A DNA stretch of 64,000 bases, from contig BROI01000010.1 in assembly GCA_027923505.1 (NCBI GenBank), positions 186,001 through 250,000 of the forward strand. Direction: 5' to 3'. This stretch comes from Mayamaea pseudoterrestris. Taxonomy: Eukaryota > Bacillariophyta > Bacillariophyceae > Sellaphorales > Sellaphoraceae. Position numbers and translations under genes: made by a program. Under the pieces are notes generated by a model. The model ran no database searches and had not been told where the DNA came from. It was given only the letters and a program-made list of their open reading frames with translations. Below are positions 21,114-30,689 of the stretch, in pieces (positions within the stretch are counted from its first letter, which is position 1; every line of letters begins with the position of its first letter).

Positions 21114-21874
21114 AAAAACGTGGATGCGGTCCGTTTGTCCGCTTGTCCATTGCGTCATGAGGAATGATATATTGCAAGCGTTGTCGTTTGTCATTCCTCT
21201 CTTTGTCTGGAGTATTGTCTTGACACTGCGACTCGAAGCAACAGACTCAGAAATAGTATAGGAGATCAACCAAGAATATGCAAATAGCTGAACGGTGCCT
21301 GAGTCCTTGTTGGATGTCTAATGCTCTATTACGGCGCATTTGACGGCAAGCTGGAGTAGTGATATAACCAAAATCCAAGACGAGTGCGGGGTTCATATAA
21401 CCAACCGATTGATCTGCGCCGTCTGCGCCTATTGGGAAATCGAACAATCATTTGATTGCGCTTTTATCTGTAAACATCCTGCAATGTTATATTTGTATTG
21501 TTATCTATTCTTTGTGGTAGGATATATCCGGACATGCTTCACGACATTAATGGGTGTAACTTGGTGCGACATGCCGTACTTCATGGCGTTCGTGCCGTCT
21601 ACTCCAATGACCCATAAATGACCGGTGGTTCTGCGACATCATCTACCCGGGCCTGTCAATTTAGCATACTGCATCTGCTATACTGCATCTGCTATACTGC
21701 ATCTGCTATACTGCATCTGCAATTTGGCAATGTTTGTGCGCGCGTAGCGCGCAAAAGTCGTTGCAGACATTGTAAAACCATTGATCCTACCACCTCCCCG
21801 CCCCGCGAATGTGTTTTTGGAACTGCATGTGTACCTCTCAATAGAAGAATTCTAAATGGCGTTCGGCCATTTTT
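21114..21874. other. Intergenic with a short tandem repeat
   Basis: No gene could be supported. The only structured feature is a 14-bp tandem repeat at 21666-21720. Confidence 0.5.
21666..21720. repeat. 14-bp tandem repeat, four copies
   Basis: The unit ATACTGCATCTGCT is repeated four times head to tail without visible change, the last copy one base short. It is a minisatellite of recent origin in the spacer 3' of the IDO-like gene. There are no spacers between copies, so it is not a CRISPR array. Confidence 0.9.
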
Positions 21875-23825
21875 TCACGCATGCGCATTGGAAACGTTTT
21901 CGTCAAACTCCAGTTGCTGTCCCTTCATCCGAACTTTCTCCATGGTTGCTTCAAACACATCAAACTCGCGCGCGTAGCCCATGACTTCCTCCAACTCTTC
22001 TCGATTTAGTTTTTCCTTTTTCATTAACAACTGAATGATAAAGTTGCGCGCTGGTTGAATCGTCTGATCCAAAAAGAGCTTCAAAAAGGGCGGCGTGGAT
22101 CCTCCCGTTCCCTCGGCGCGCGACTGACCGCCCACCGGAACCGTCTGATAAATGGATGCCAGCACGTACTTGCCATGCGTCATGCGATGCTGCGCGACCC
22201 AGTACGCCAAACGCAGTCGCTGGAGTAAAATGTGCGGATCTTTCGTCACGTCGAGTACGCCCGACGCGCGTAAACGGTGCTCCGTGTCGACCAACATTTT
22301 CATGTGCCGTGGCGGTCGCGTGAACAAGTCAAAGGCGCGCTGCATGGAATCAATGGGATTGTCTCCAAGCTGGCCAGAGTCCATGCGACCTTCAAACACG
22401 GCTGCCATTTTGGAGAGTGAAATGGGATCGGCCGCGTAAGCTTGACGCGCTTGCGTGACACCGCAGAAAAGGTCAAACCACTTGTACATGGAGCTGTTGG
22501 CACCCGTCTGTCCCCATTCATTGTTAATGTACGCTCCCGTGATGCGTGAACCATCCTCCAACACGTACTCATCCGCGCCGACGCCTTCGTAAAAGACGCC
22601 GTGCTTGTGGTACACTGTTCCGCAGGCACCGCGGACACCCTTGATGGGAAGGCGAATCTGCGGATATGACTCTGGCGGTCTGCAAGAATGTAAAAGTGTG
22701 CGTCAGAAACAAAAGCGGCAATGATACCGTGTCCCTAATACTCGTTTCACTCACGTGTTGCGCAGCATTGTTTGAAAGACTCGATTCGCCCGTCGCGCCG
22801 CTTCGACGACATCGTTCCATCCATCAACATTGCCCAACAAAATTTGCTCACCGCCGCAAAAGGCTCGCTTCATTTGATACTCCATCAGCGAATGAATGTG
22901 ACGAAAATTGTGCTCGGGCGAGCCGCCCTTGATGGAACGAAAACCCACAAGAGTGTCAATGGCCGCCACGGCATCCATAATGGACTTGGCGTCGTCATAG
23001 TCAACATCTTTGTCCAAGTTAACCGAGTCGGGAAAGACTGCCGCCTTGAGTGTACGATAAAAATTTCGTAGTCAGCGACGAATGAGAAGGCTCAAGCGAC
23101 GAGACTCATACACTACCAGTTAATGACGACAACGATTCGCACTCACCATCATAGACAAACTCAATCTGATGTCGACCAAGGGCGGCATTTGTCGAAAAGG
23201 CAATCTTGCTCAGTGGCGCTCGCACCGCACTTTCACAAAATAATTGCCAGTGCAGCTTGCCTTCAAAAAGGACGCCGCGGATCAACCACTGGCTCCAAAA
23301 GGCAACGTTGCTAATCAATTGACCAAGTTCCCGCTTGCGTAGTGAGTCGGTCTCGTTTTGAAAGGCTTGCAGCAAGTTCATGGTGGCTTGAAAGTGACGG
23401 TCGTCTAGTGTTGCGGCCACTGTTTGGCGCAGCTCATTCTTGGCCAGCAAGCCGGGTGAACCATCCTTTAGCTCGACGGCCATGACGCTGGCAATGTCCG
23501 AAACGTCGGCCAAGATGGCGTATGGACCACTGTTCGGCAATAGTCGCGCCGGTGCACGAGGCAAAAAGGACTTGTGCGTCCAAACGCAGTCTTGGAGCGC
23601 CATAATATCGCTCGTCGAATACAGTAAACCGAAAATGTTCATGCGAAAGTCGTGGCCGTCTCCCGGAGTTGGATAGCGCGTGTGGTGGCGATGAATCTTG
23701 GAACCTTCCATGCGAACGTGGCGATGTTGTAGGGACGTGGAGAAGCATGAATGAGTGTTGATGAGAATGCGGTTGCGACGAGGCTTGCAACATCGTTGCA
23801 TGGCGGCGGCACGTGATAGAAGCAT
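21875..23825 (-). CDS. IDO/PrnB-superfamily heme dioxygenase, three exons
   Basis: Exons are 23825-23147, 23037-22755 and 22679-21875. The introns are 109 and 75 bp with GTGAGT donors and CAG acceptors, and the phases fit to give 588 residues. The C-terminal half matches indoleamine 2,3-dioxygenase landmarks in order: HGVFYEGV, GQTGANSSMYKWFDLFCGV (IDO: GSAGQSS...FDVLLG), RPPRHMKML (IDO: MPPAHRNFL), the helix AQHRMTHGKYV carrying the proximal heme-ligand His candidate, and EGTGGSTPPFLKLF (IDO: KGTGGTDLMNFLK). IDO, TDO and PrnB cleave or rearrange the indole ring of tryptophan-type substrates. The N-terminus (MLLSRAAAMQRCCKPRRNR) is basic, without acids, and looks mitochondrial. The first 250 residues are not family-typical, so the substrate is uncertain. 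A conserved promoter-type motif lies about 155 bp upstream. Confidence 0.82.
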
Positions 23826-23976
23826 GATTCGACTGACGATAAGCTGGATCTGAATGGCTTTAAGTGAGTAAATGGCACTTCTTGGCCTATTTCTGCTTGT
23901 TCTGATCTGATTTGTATCGTGTCGTCGAACAAGCGAAGTCCATGTCACGCCATTGATTTGGCGACGAAAGAGATTT

Positions 23977-24000
23977 GGTGCGACGCCATGACGTTTTGAT
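23977..24000 (+). promoter_or_regulatory. Composite motif TGCGACGCCATGACGTTTTG upstream of the IDO-like gene
   Basis: This 24-bp block has the pattern (T)GCGACG-CATGACGTTTT. It recurs with small changes at 24185, 25845, 32307 and 39519 and more loosely at 33038 and 44711. It lies 152 bp upstream of the IDO-like start codon. The TGACGT core suggests a bZIP site; the extended block suggests a longer composite element. Confidence 0.5.
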
Positions 24001-24186
24001 GAAAAATGAAGTTAGCTAACAAGATACTACTAGCCAACTGCAATACTTTGCTAGAACAGAGACATCTTATTAAAACTGTTTTACAAGATGAAAACTATCC
24101 CTCATAATGGCATGCCATCACACTCTTGGTCGCATATTTGGAAAACAGTGCCGAAGTGCGAGTACCGGTACGATCTGCAGAGGCTG

Positions 24187-24419
24187 CTACGACACGATGA
24201 CGTTTTGCATCATTCGTCGCAAATGGACGACCATGTGGGCACGCATCATACAGCTAACGACGAACGGCAGCTGCTGCATTTCCCAGGGGAGTTACTCTCC
24301 CGACGTAATCAAAAATAGTTATGAATCTAATAGCTCGAACATTTACGATAACAGAATGGATCTATTGGGCGACCTTGGCGAGCAGGATCAGCTCACGGCA
24401 GGTACGACGTATTGACGTA
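24187..24419 (+). repeat. Source copy of a duplicated 230-bp segment
   Basis: Positions 24187-24419 are repeated almost perfectly at 25847-26079; one substitution was noticed. It opens with the composite motif (CTACGACACGATGACGTTTT). Its right end abuts the 35-bp inverted repeat of the neighbouring TIR element. No target duplication flanks this copy, which is why it is taken as the source. Confidence 0.85.
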
Positions 24420-25819
24420 CGACCTCCATCCCGTCGAATTTCGGAAGCACGGTCAGTGGATCAAAACCTCCGTTTTCTCCGGGACCAAAGCTTGAAATAA
24501 GCTACAATCGGTACTATTTCTTGTTTATAGTATTGTACATGCTATCTGGCCCTGTTTATTGTTGTATTAATGGTTCAAACCTTTTTTGTGTGGTTCAGGT
24601 GTGCCTCCGCCATATTCACGCGTAAACCACCGGTAGTACTACAAGGAGCCTTTGTAGCGCGATGCTATGATAAATTGGAAATGTAAAGAGCCATTTACTG
24701 ACAATAACAAAGCTTTCAGTATTTAGTTTTGCTAATAAGATCAAGATCCAAGAATGTATGCTAAGTCGAGATCCATTCGCCACAAGTTGCCAGACTGTTG
24801 CGCCTTGCGCCACGCGCCGCTGCTTGCCTTTTAAAGCTCTTCGTCTCTTTTCTTGTAGTCCAATCAAGTTGGAATTGACTTATAGCTAATACACATGCAG
24901 CATCTCGCGTCCCTCATTGATGACAGCACATGAAATCTCATCCACTGGTCCCCTTAGCATGGGCGGCGAGCAAGCACTGGACAGGGGCAGCCGCAACTCC
25001 ACTGGTGCCTCCACTATTGAAAGCGAATAGTCGCAACGTCGCAGGAATAACTCAGCGAAATGCTTAATGATTGTTTTTGGCTCAACTTGGTGGCAATGTC
25101 TCCATCGTTGCCATTTGATTCATCCGTTGTTGTCGAGTCGAAGGAGGCGCCGTTCGATTGTGCTCGTCGACCAACCCCGAGCATCACCGAGTAGAGCGAC
25201 CCAATTATATTTGCACCAAGCAAAATAAGAGACCAAGAGTCCATAAATTGTATTCTCCATGCATGCAGCGGGTTGTGCGGGTTGTACGTCCGTGCGTCTT
25301 TTACAGTTGCACTTTTGTCGGCGCCAACCAAGAGGCTTGTCGTCGTCTCGTCGTCACTGGCCTTCACCAATTGACGATAAAAGAGTTCCCAAGAGGTCAT
25401 GCGGACACTATTACAAGGCAGCAATCGGTTCAATATGCTTTAAAGCGTGTCCTCTAGAATTGCGGTGGCAAACGGTAGCCTTAAAGGATGCCTTTAGGAC
25501 CAGCGCCGCAACGACAGTCGAGCAGCATCCTCAAGCATCGCTTCCCTTCCAGCATCATTTACCGGAGTTTGCTGCTGTCTCCACCTCACAAAAAGCTTAT
25601 ATAATGATCATGTGTGTATTGCTAGCAAATAAGGTATATTGAAAGGTGTTTGTGGTACTATTAAAGAGGTTGCATGAGCGCCATGGTGATGGTGCGCCTT
25701 GAATGATTGTGTGCCGATGAATGAGCCGTTGGTAGCCGACTGTGTAGGAAGTGTACTAGGTTCTACGTATGGCCGTGCTTACGGCCGTGCTTCCGAAATT
25801 CGACGGGATGGAGCTCGTA
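24418..25819. mobile_element. 1.4-kb element with 35-bp inverted repeats
   Basis: TACGACCTCCATCCCGTCGA (24418 onward) matches the reverse complement of 25785-25819 over 35 bp with one mismatch. TA at both outer ends could be a Tc1/mariner-type target site. The interior has no recognisable transposase. It contains one possible small gene (25014-25400, minus). The element is either non-autonomous or decayed, and the family is inferred from the ends only. Confidence 0.6.
25014..25400 (-). CDS. Possible small membrane protein inside the TIR element
   Basis: From the ATG giving MTSWELF, about 128 residues. One hydrophobic segment (MDSWSLILLGANIIGSLYSV, about residues 54-76) is preceded by a charged N-terminal part. 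A Ser/Thr/Asn-rich tail follows. No family is recognised. Coding potential rests on length and the clean membrane segment only. Confidence 0.3.
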   Translation of the reverse strand: MTSWELFYRQLVKASDDETTTSLLVGADKSATVKDARTYNPHNPLHAWRIQFMDSWSLILLGANIIGSLYSVMLGVGRRAQSNGASFDSTTTDESNGNDGDIATKLSQKQSLSISLSYSCDVATIRFQ

Positions 25820-26106
25820 TTGTTTGCCAATTTGAAGTAATATTTGCTACGACACGATGACGTTTTGCATCATTCGTCGCAAATGGACGACCATGTGGGC
25901 ACGCATCATACAGCTAACGACGAACGGCAGCTGCTGCATTTCCCAGGGGAGTTACTCTCCCGACGTAATCAAAAATAGTTACGAATCTAATAGCTCGAAC
26001 ATTTACGATAACAGAATGGATCTATTGGGCGACCTTGGCGAGCAGGATCAGCTCACGGCAGGTACGACGTATTGACGTATTGTTTGCCAATTTGAAGTAA
26101 TATTTG
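25816..26106 (+). repeat. 229-bp templated insertion with 31-bp target duplication
   Basis: A 31-bp sequence (CGTATTGTTTGCCAATTTGA onward) occurs at 25816-25846 and again at 26076-26106. Between them lies 229 bp copied from 24187-24417. The insert has no inverted or long terminal repeats and no poly-A tail. A copied donor sequence plus a long target duplication is the mark of a templated patch at a staggered double-strand break. It lies just 5' of the WD40 gene and carries the composite ATGACGTTTT motif. Confidence 0.85.
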
Positions 26107-26193
26107 TATTGTTTCATCAGTCCATAAAGGCTCATGTAGAATCATTCACTCATTCCCCTCATTTGTTTCATTCCTTGCATATCATTTTATCAG

Positions 26194-27524
26194 CGCGCGC
26201 CGAAAACAAAGTGTTGCACGACAAGGTGCACGAGCTGACGGAGCGTCTTCACCAAGTCACGACGGACAAGGAATTGCTTCAGATAGAGCTGGAGGAATGT
26301 CAGGAGCAACTCATGCAACGAAAGAGTGGAACAAATGATGCTTCATTGTCATTAACCAATGCCATTAACAATCATACGACTGCATCACCCGAAACGTCAT
26401 TTTTGACGAGTGGCAGTGGTATTTACCCCACAATGTGCCGATTATCACTGCTTCGGCTGCACGGCGGCTGCAACGTTAGCTGCTGCGCCATTCAAGGCGC
26501 AGTGGTGGCGACGGGCGGAGCAAACAACATGCTGTCACTATGTGTTTGGAATCGTGATCATGATGAAGCAGTGCAACATGATGCGACTGCTGCAGATTTA
26601 GATCAGCAGCAATACACTTTGCACATATCATGCGACGCTCCCGTCGTCAGTGTAGCCTTTTCACATACGTTGCGCAACGTGGTTGCCGCTGGATGCATGG
26701 ATGGGTCGGTGCGCCTCGTGCAGTACGAGCATCATGCTTTTAGCTCCAAACCTATGTTGCAGTTGACGTGCGTGACAATGGCGCCGCGCCAGCACCAAAA
26801 GTACGTGCGCACCCTGGCCTGGCATACGTCGCGCCATTTGCTGGCCAGCGCGAGCGCCGACGGAACGGTGCACGTTTACCGCGTCAACAAGATTCTTGCA
26901 GGTGCTGCATCAGCTAGCAATGCTGGAAATGAACAACATGAAGTTGGAGGCAGCTGCATTAGTAACGAAACGATTCAATGCGAATTTATCAAGAGCTTGC
27001 ACTTGCCGGGAAGCGTGGAAGCCATGACCTTTATCAAGGACAGTCTCGTGGTGCATGCGCGCGATACGTCCTACCTGCAGTACTTTGATGCGAGCGACGA
27101 GTTTGCGCCGTCGCGACGCGTCAGTCTGAACGAGTCGGCGCACGACGACCACGTTTCCTTTTGCGTGCTGCACTTGCAGCCGAGTCACAATCAAAAATAC
27201 TTGGCGGCGGCGACGGATGGTTCGTGCAACTTGATACTGGATGCAGTAAGTGGAAGACGCGTGCGCAGCCTGCACGGCCACGAAAGTAATTCCTACAGTC
27301 AACCAAAAGTGGCGTGGTCGGCCAACGACGAGTACTTGCTGGGCAACACGCAGGACTCGGGGAACGTTGTCGTGTGGGACATTGCCACGAGCCGCATCGT
27401 CGAGCAATTGGAGGGGCATGGTCAACCCGTGCGCGATTTAATGTGCGACGAACATGACTGCTTGGTGACGACGAGTTACGACAAGAATACCAAGCTTTGG
27501 TGTCGTTCCGACGAAGAACATTAG
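26194..27524 (+). CDS. Coiled-coil plus WD40 repeat protein (5' exon not located)
   Basis: The coding part visible here gives about 443 residues. It begins with a coiled coil (KVLHDKVHELTERLHQVTTD, about residues 6-45). A WD40 propeller of about seven blades follows, for example FSHTLRNVVAAGCMDGSVRL, WHTSRHLLASASADGTVHVY, and a last blade ending SYDKNTKLW. A pyrimidine-rich stretch ending TTTTATCAG at 26193 is a good splice acceptor. The frame upstream lacks an ATG, so a first exon lies further 5', perhaps beyond the 229-bp insertion. A coiled coil followed by a propeller recalls scaffold proteins such as ATG16, but no family-specific motif is seen. Function is left open. Confidence 0.75.
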
Positions 27525-28533
27525 TACATGGTTATTTGAGTCTCTTGGTGCGTATTACAACTGTTTGTTATCGTCCCTAGGAGCGTTCTGCGAATGTTAC
27601 AGTATAGAACCTACACTGTAGAGTCTACAGTCTACAATAGTACTTTTCTGCAAGGCGAACTGTACTGTAATGTATTTCTGTGATACAAAATCACATCTCG
27701 CTCTCTTGTCAAACAGCCAAAGCAGCAGCAAGCTCATATACGTCGCCATAATGGCATTCACAAACTTTAATGAAATGAAATAGAACAAGATGACACGTTT
27801 CTCTCAAGTCAATTGGAATGCATGCCGACTTGAGTTATAATGAACATTCCTATGTTGCGTCATAGTTGCTGTCACTGCGTCGCATCTTCGCAGTGATGCA
27901 GTGATAGCCTGCGGCTGCTACAGTCTGCGGTGCATGATCGGTAGACATGCATGATTCCATCATACGTTCATCTACTACGCAAGCTTATAGTACTACAGCG
28001 CAGGCGTACGGGTACAAGTAGGAAGAAACTTAGAGCTGCTCGTCGACATGTCGATGCAATCGCTAAATAATGAATACAAGTACGATTCGACTGACATGTC
28101 ACAGCGTTACTGTATTCCACTTGCATGAATGGATACGTTTCACTTTGTCATGAATACTCCGCGACCAATCTTGCATAGAATAACCAGCAGTCTTTTCATT
28201 GGTTACTTACGATGAATGGGTGTCAGAATAAAAGTCAAAACCCTTCTTTGACTGCACGAGGGACGTTCCAGGAAGGATGACCCGGTGAAACACACTTGCT
28301 GATGCATGCCATTATTTGAAAGTCGTTCATTTTCTTTCGTCGAGGACGAGCTCTATTGAAAGTCACCATGAAGATTGCCAATATGATGAATGACCATGAG
28401 AAGTCTTGGTACGTTGCATACTCGGTGTGAGCTCCGAAAGCGTGAGCAAGAGCGAGGATCCACGAGTGCGACATTGGCGACGTTTTCGAGTCGGAGTGAT
28501 TCACAATTTCCAGTTTAGCTCACTTTTTTAACA
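27525..28533. other. Intergenic, about 1 kb
   Basis: AT-rich and mostly featureless. One short minus-strand frame (28235-28504) is listed separately. The last 30 bp lead to the PhoD start. Confidence 0.45.
28235..28504 (-). CDS. Possible 89-residue membrane protein
   Basis: The frame opens with ATG and has one hydrophobic segment (SWSFIILAIFMVTFNRARPR) followed by Arg/Lys residues, a stop-transfer layout. It is divergent from the PhoD-like gene, 29 bp away. No family is recognised. It may be a real small gene or chance. Confidence 0.25.
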   Translation of the reverse strand: MNHSDSKTSPMSHSWILALAHAFGAHTEYATYQDFSWSFIILAIFMVTFNRARPRRKKMNDFQIMACISKCVSPGHPSWNVPRAVKEGF

Positions 28534-30438
28534 ATGTGGAAACATCGCAGCACTCGAAACGATGCGATAACTGACAATGATCCTAAAGTGTTGCATGACG
28601 ACGACGACTTGGAATCCGATACTACCAAGCAAGACGACAGCGAGACGGAAAACACTTCTTTGCCTAAGAGCTCGCCGCCGCCATGTTGCAAGTCTTCCGG
28701 GAGTCCAGTGTTGATTCTGGCAGTCATTGCCTTGTTTATCATTGTGTGCCTCGCCACGTATATTGGTGTCACGCATAACAGCAGCAGCAACAACAATAAG
28801 TCAATCGAACCTGCGCAGCCGCAACCATCACGTTCGTTTTCTGCACCACCACCAGCCGACGACTGCTACGATTTGCACCCGCAGCTGGAGAGTATGACGG
28901 CGCGCGAATGGTGGACCAGTGACGGCTACGCGCACGGCAACGCCGAAACCAGCGAGTCGAGTCGCTACGAGTGGTTTCGTGCGCGGCAACCAATGGCACC
29001 AATCTATGGAGATACCACCATGATTGCCGGCGTCCTGTTTACATTGAGTCAAGGTACTCTGAAACTGACGGTTCTGTTTCCGCCACTGTACCCGAACGAG
29101 AGTCGATCGGCGCTCGTCTTGGTGCGAGACTCTGTTAACGCCACCCTGGTGGCGAGCGCAGCATGCTTGATTGCGGAAAGTACCTGGCACTGTCCGGTGC
29201 GAGCGAGTGGACTAAACGCCAATCGAGACTATACGTACGAAATCGTCTACCCGCCCGATGTATCCGGCGCCATCAAAACGACCTACACATATTCTGGCAA
29301 CATTCCAAAGCAAGTAACGTACCCCAAGATTGCCACACTCAGCTGCTTTGGCATTGATGATACCAAAAACAAGTCGCAACTGGTGCAAGCCGTTTTGGAA
29401 TCCAAACCAAATCTTGTGGCACTCCAGGGCGACCAAACCTACATGAGCGCTCTGGGTTACGGATTCACCGAGCTTGTCTACAGCATGAGCGAAGTCACTC
29501 GCAACCTTCCAACCTTGGTGCAAATGGATGATCACGACTACGGCCAAGGCAACTTGTTTGGAGCGGTCGACAATTATAATGAAACAACAATAAGCGAACA
29601 TGGTGTCGACGGCTTTGGGCGGCCAACCTGCATGGTCAATGCGCTGCAAAAACTCGCCATGAGCCACATGCCGGATCCAGCCAGTAATGTTTCCGCCGCA
29701 GGCATTGACGCATACTTTACGAGCTTTACATATGGGTCGGTCGAGTTTGCCGTGCTCGAGTCACGCAAGTTCAAGAGCCACAACGAGGAAAACGGCGGGT
29801 CGCTGCTTGGGTACGACCAGGAAGCGTGGCTGGAGCAGTGGTGCAGCAGCAACAATGCATCTACTACGTCAAGTCCATTACTAAAAATTATACTCACTCA
29901 AACGCCGTTTGCGTCACTGGCGACGAATTTGACGGCGCCATGGCTGGAGGGTGCCATTGGTGCCATTCGTCTTGGCGACACGCGAGACAGCAACGCGTTT
30001 CCGGCGCAAGGTCGTCGACGCTTCATGGAGATTGCGCATGGCTGCAGCCAGCTCATTATATCGGGTGACCAGCATGTGGGCTTGGTGGCATCCTATGACG
30101 ACTATGGGATGAGTGAGTGCGCGTCGCCAGCTGCCATTAACGATCAGTTTTGGCGCATGAATTTTGAGCCAGTCAACACCACCATTGTGGATGTGTTTTA
30201 CAATCAGTCGCACACGTTGCTTGGCTCCTGGAACGCGGAGGAATGGGTGTGGCGCAACTACCGGCCATTCGATACGCGTGCCGCCAATGATACAATCAAG
30301 GCGGGTCGAGGCGACGGCTTTCTCATGGTCAACTTGGACGGCCAAACTGCCACTTGCGAGATGCATGGCTACCGACTTGGTCATGAAACAATTTGGGCAG
30401 TGACAGTACCTGCAGTGGCGAACGTGTCTGTTGTTTGA
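28534..30438 (+). CDS. PhoD-type metallophosphatase, membrane anchored
   Basis: This is a 634-residue single-exon protein. An acidic, Ser-rich cytosolic start is followed by one membrane segment (VLILAVIALFIIVCLATYIG, about residues 67-87), so it is a type II membrane protein. The catalytic domain then shows PhoD/calcineurin-type metal-binding motifs: CFGIDDTKNK, LVALQGDQTYM (Asp ligand), LVQMDDHDYGQGN (D-x-H-D-Y, the PhoD mark), and LIISGDQHVGLV (G-D-x-H). Many N-x-S/T sites suit a lumenal or extracellular location. PhoD enzymes cleave phosphomonoesters or diesters and in algae often serve phosphate scavenging. The precise substrate is unknown. The gene is divergently placed from a possible small ORF. 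Confidence 0.85.
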   Translation: MWKHRSTRNDAITDNDPKVLHDDDDLESDTTKQDDSETENTSLPKSSPPPCCKSSGSPVLILAVIALFIIVCLATYIGVTHNSSSNNNKSIEPAQPQPSRSFSAPPPADDCYDLHPQLESMTAREWWTSDGYAHGNAETSESSRYEWFRARQPMAPIYGDTTMIAGVLFTLSQGTLKLTVLFPPLYPNESRSALVLVRDSVNATLVASAACLIAESTWHCPVRASGLNANRDYTYEIVYPPDVSGAIKTTYTYSGNIPKQVTYPKIATLSCFGIDDTKNKSQLVQAVLESKPNLVALQGDQTYMSALGYGFTELVYSMSEVTRNLPTLVQMDDHDYGQGNLFGAVDNYNETTISEHGVDGFGRPTCMVNALQKLAMSHMPDPASNVSAAGIDAYFTSFTYGSVEFAVLESRKFKSHNEENGGSLLGYDQEAWLEQWCSSNNASTTSSPLLKIILTQTPFASLATNLTAPWLEGAIGAIRLGDTRDSNAFPAQGRRRFMEIAHGCSQLIISGDQHVGLVASYDDYGMSECASPAAINDQFWRMNFEPVNTTIVDVFYNQSHTLLGSWNAEEWVWRNYRPFDTRAANDTIKAGRGDGFLMVNLDGQTATCEMHGYRLGHETIWAVTVPAVANVSVV

Positions 30439-30689
30439 AAAGATTAGTTGTAACAATTGTAATAATACTACGTAAATGCATCATACATGTTTATCCAAAC
30501 TTGAGCGGCTTGTCGCCATTCGTTGTTTGGTCTATGTGTGTATCTGGCATGCAATATTATGAGTCTTTTGCGGTCGAATGGCAGGGTGCATCGGCAGTTA
30601 AAAGCGTCCCACGTGCTCGCACCATGAGCCGTCGTTTCTCATCGGCGCAGTCAGTCAACGCCAAGCAGCTTAACGCTAAGCCGCCCGTG

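Noticed and set aside
21666-21720. Possible CRISPR-like array
   Set aside because: The copies are directly adjacent without spacers; it is a minisatellite in a eukaryotic genome.
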